In this document: positions 63,141-64,000 of the stretch, in pieces
Numbering within the stretch: the first letter of the stretch is position 1
Layout: the number at the start of each line of letters is the position of its first letter
DNA from: Bacillus sp. Marseille-Q1617
GTDB lineage: Bacteria; Bacillota; Bacilli; Bacillales; Bacillaceae_B
Reading direction: 5' to 3'
NCBI RefSeq assembly: GCF_903645295.1
Contig: NZ_CAHJXM010000002.1
Span: forward strand, 844,001-908,000
DNA: 64,000 nucleotides
The notes under the pieces: generated by a model
Told to the model about the DNA's origin: nothing
The model's input: only the letters and a program-made list of their open reading frames with translations
Databases searched by the model: none
Position numbers and translations under genes: made by a program

Positions 63141-63220
63141 AAATACGTGCCACTTTCCAGATTTACATTCCACTTTCAGAAAATACATGCCACTTTCCCG
63201 AGATACGTGCCACTTGTCGA
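63141..63220. repeat. Four-unit 20-bp tandem repeat
   Basis: Four units related to AAATACGTGCCACTTTCCAG start at 63141, 63161, 63181 and 63201: an exact 20-bp period. The unit recurs in reverse orientation at 3229-3350. The spacer 63025-63398 has no gene. Confidence 0.8.
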
Positions 63221-63398
63221 AAAATCTTTACGTAGAATCCAGCACCTAACACTAACCACCCCGACACCCTCATCTTGCGTTCATTCTCAGTAATAAATCA
63301 AAGCCCACTCAAAAACGCCCTCCATCGCATAAATCAGTAATGAAGCCGATAAAAATAGATGGCTGTCCCTGTAAACTGAAGAAGAGGAGGAAATGCGA

Positions 63399-63614
63399 AT
63401 GTATAGTCAAGTGTATGACAGAAGGCCAAGACCGTACGGATTTGGCAGAAGACCATTCTACGGAGGAGGGTTCTTTGGCGCTCCGTTTATTGGCGGTGTG
63501 TTAGGCGGTCTCTTAGGTTCTGCTCTCTTGTATCCAAGACCTTATCCACATTATTATCCACCATACGGGTATGGTTATGGTAATGGATATCCGGGATATT
63601 ACCAATATTATTAA
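63399..63614 (+). CDS. Gly/Tyr/Pro-rich small protein, spore-coat-like
   Basis: A 71-residue low-complexity protein. An Arg/Pro/Phe-rich start (YGFGRRPFYGGGFFGAPF) is followed by a Gly/Leu hydrophobic stretch (IGGVLGGLLGSALL) and a Tyr/Pro/Gly tail (HYYPPYGYGYGNGYPG). Such composition is typical of spore coat or morphogenetic proteins, but I cannot name it. ATG 63399 follows GAGGAGG at eight bases; ATG 63393 is too close. Confidence 0.75.
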   Translation: MYSQVYDRRPRPYGFGRRPFYGGGFFGAPFIGGVLGGLLGSALLYPRPYPHYYPPYGYGYGNGYPGYYQYY

Positions 63615-63623
63615 TCATAGATC

Positions 63624-63662
63624 AAAAGGGCCTCAAGGATCATACCTTGAGGCCCTTTTTTA
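63624..63662. terminator. Terminator between converging genes
   Basis: AAAAGGGCCTCAAGG / CCTTGAGGCCCTTTT stem with T-run. Confidence 0.9.
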
Positions 63663-63717
63663 CTGAATTCTATAAACGAGTGCAACTTTTTACCTCAGTA
63701 ACCTCTACCTGATAAAC

Positions 63718-64000
63718 CTACATTTCCCTCCACCGTACGTCGACGATCAGATGGCAGCAATCCACTTCACCAATCTTCTCATCAAATATCATGTGGATCC
63801 CGTCTGGATTAAATGAGACGACGGGGACAACCTTTACACCGGTCCTGCGAATGAGTTTAAGGACCTCTTGAGTGTTTGACTGCTGAGCTAAATTCATGAG
63901 TTGATGGGCAAACGAAGTATCATTCTTGATTTTCGTCAATACGAGGTGGGCGCTTTCCATTAACTTTAGTGTTTTATCTGCAGAGGCCATAAACGTTTTT
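63718..64000 (-). CDS. Spore-coat-like protein, possibly YuzC, cut by window edge
   Basis: At least 90 residues, and the frame stays open to the window edge with no ribosome site before ATG 63990, so the true start probably lies beyond 64000. The visible part is helical (KTLKLMESAHLVLTKIKNDTS region) and ends in a beta-rich segment VKVVPVVSFNPDGIHMIF. It resembles the inner spore coat protein YuzC, also longer (about 120 aa); this identification is tentative. Confidence 0.55.
   Translation of the reverse strand, partial: KTFMASADKTLKLMESAHLVLTKIKNDTSFAHQLMNLAQQSNTQEVLKLIRRTGVKVVPVVSFNPDGIHMIFDEKIGEVDCCHLIVDVRWREM

Overview
The window looks like the chromosome of a low-GC, endospore-forming Bacillaceae species (a Bacillus/Rossellomorea-type genome). 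It carries spore genes (lytH, yutH, yunB, a yutC-type lipoprotein, an Sda-like checkpoint protein) and follows, with local changes, the B. subtilis met-suf and yun-yut-yui gene neighbourhoods. Gene identities rest on motifs and remembered family resemblance; no database search was run. No rRNA, tRNA or CRISPR array was seen.

Layout. 1-3.1 kb: methionine ABC importer (metN-metI-metQ) and yurZ. 3.1-4.2 kb: a gene-poor spacer with repeats, a palindrome and a possibly frameshifted small gene. 4.2-9.4 kb: the SUF iron-sulfur operon sufCDSUB. 9.6-16.6 kb: yunF, yunE, yunD, yunC, an unrecognised gene, an HD-GYP protein and yunB. 17.0-18.9 kb: a lysine riboswitch controlling an NhaC-type transporter (LysW-like). 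19.0-22.4 kb: a flavin amine oxidase, then an NSS sodium:amino-acid symporter with its 35-residue MetS-type partner. 22.4-36.9 kb: lytH, lipA, yutC-yutH, an XRE regulator overlapping a hidden Sda-like gene, a D-glycerate dehydrogenase-like gene, yutI, yuzD, yutJ, yuzB, a VOC protein, a DUF2225 protein and yutM.

36.77-50.66 kb is an integrated mobile element of about 13.9 kb inserted in the 3' end of yutM (HesB/IscA family). A tyrosine recombinase lies at its left end. The first 29 bp of the gene's last 37 codons are an exact direct repeat at both ends. The element supplies a replacement yutM 3' end that differs from the displaced original only at synonymous positions. It is visibly more AT-rich than its surroundings. 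Cargo: a DinG/Rad3-like helicase fused to a PD-(D/E)XK nuclease domain, a primase-polymerase-like replication protein, two HNH proteins, an RNase H-fold protein that seems to start at AUU, a membrane-anchored Mrr-like endonuclease, a small CxxC protein next to another PD-(D/E)XK-like protein, a serine recombinase and a DUF3800 protein. No capsid, terminase or conjugation genes are visible. It is best read as a small replicating integrative element rich in nucleases, and it is the strongest candidate here for an undescribed (possibly anti-phage) system.

50.8-64 kb returns to host genes: an SDR-fold protein, yumC, yumB, a Nudix hydrolase, a PAS-STAS protein, yuiA, yuiB, yuiC, a BtuF-like protein, yuiD, pepA, yuiF, a Gly/Tyr-rich small protein and a spore-coat-like gene cut by the window edge. 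Several spacers hold short degenerate tandem repeats with 20- or 21-bp periods, and a larger interspersed repeat recurs through the host DNA but was not seen inside the element.
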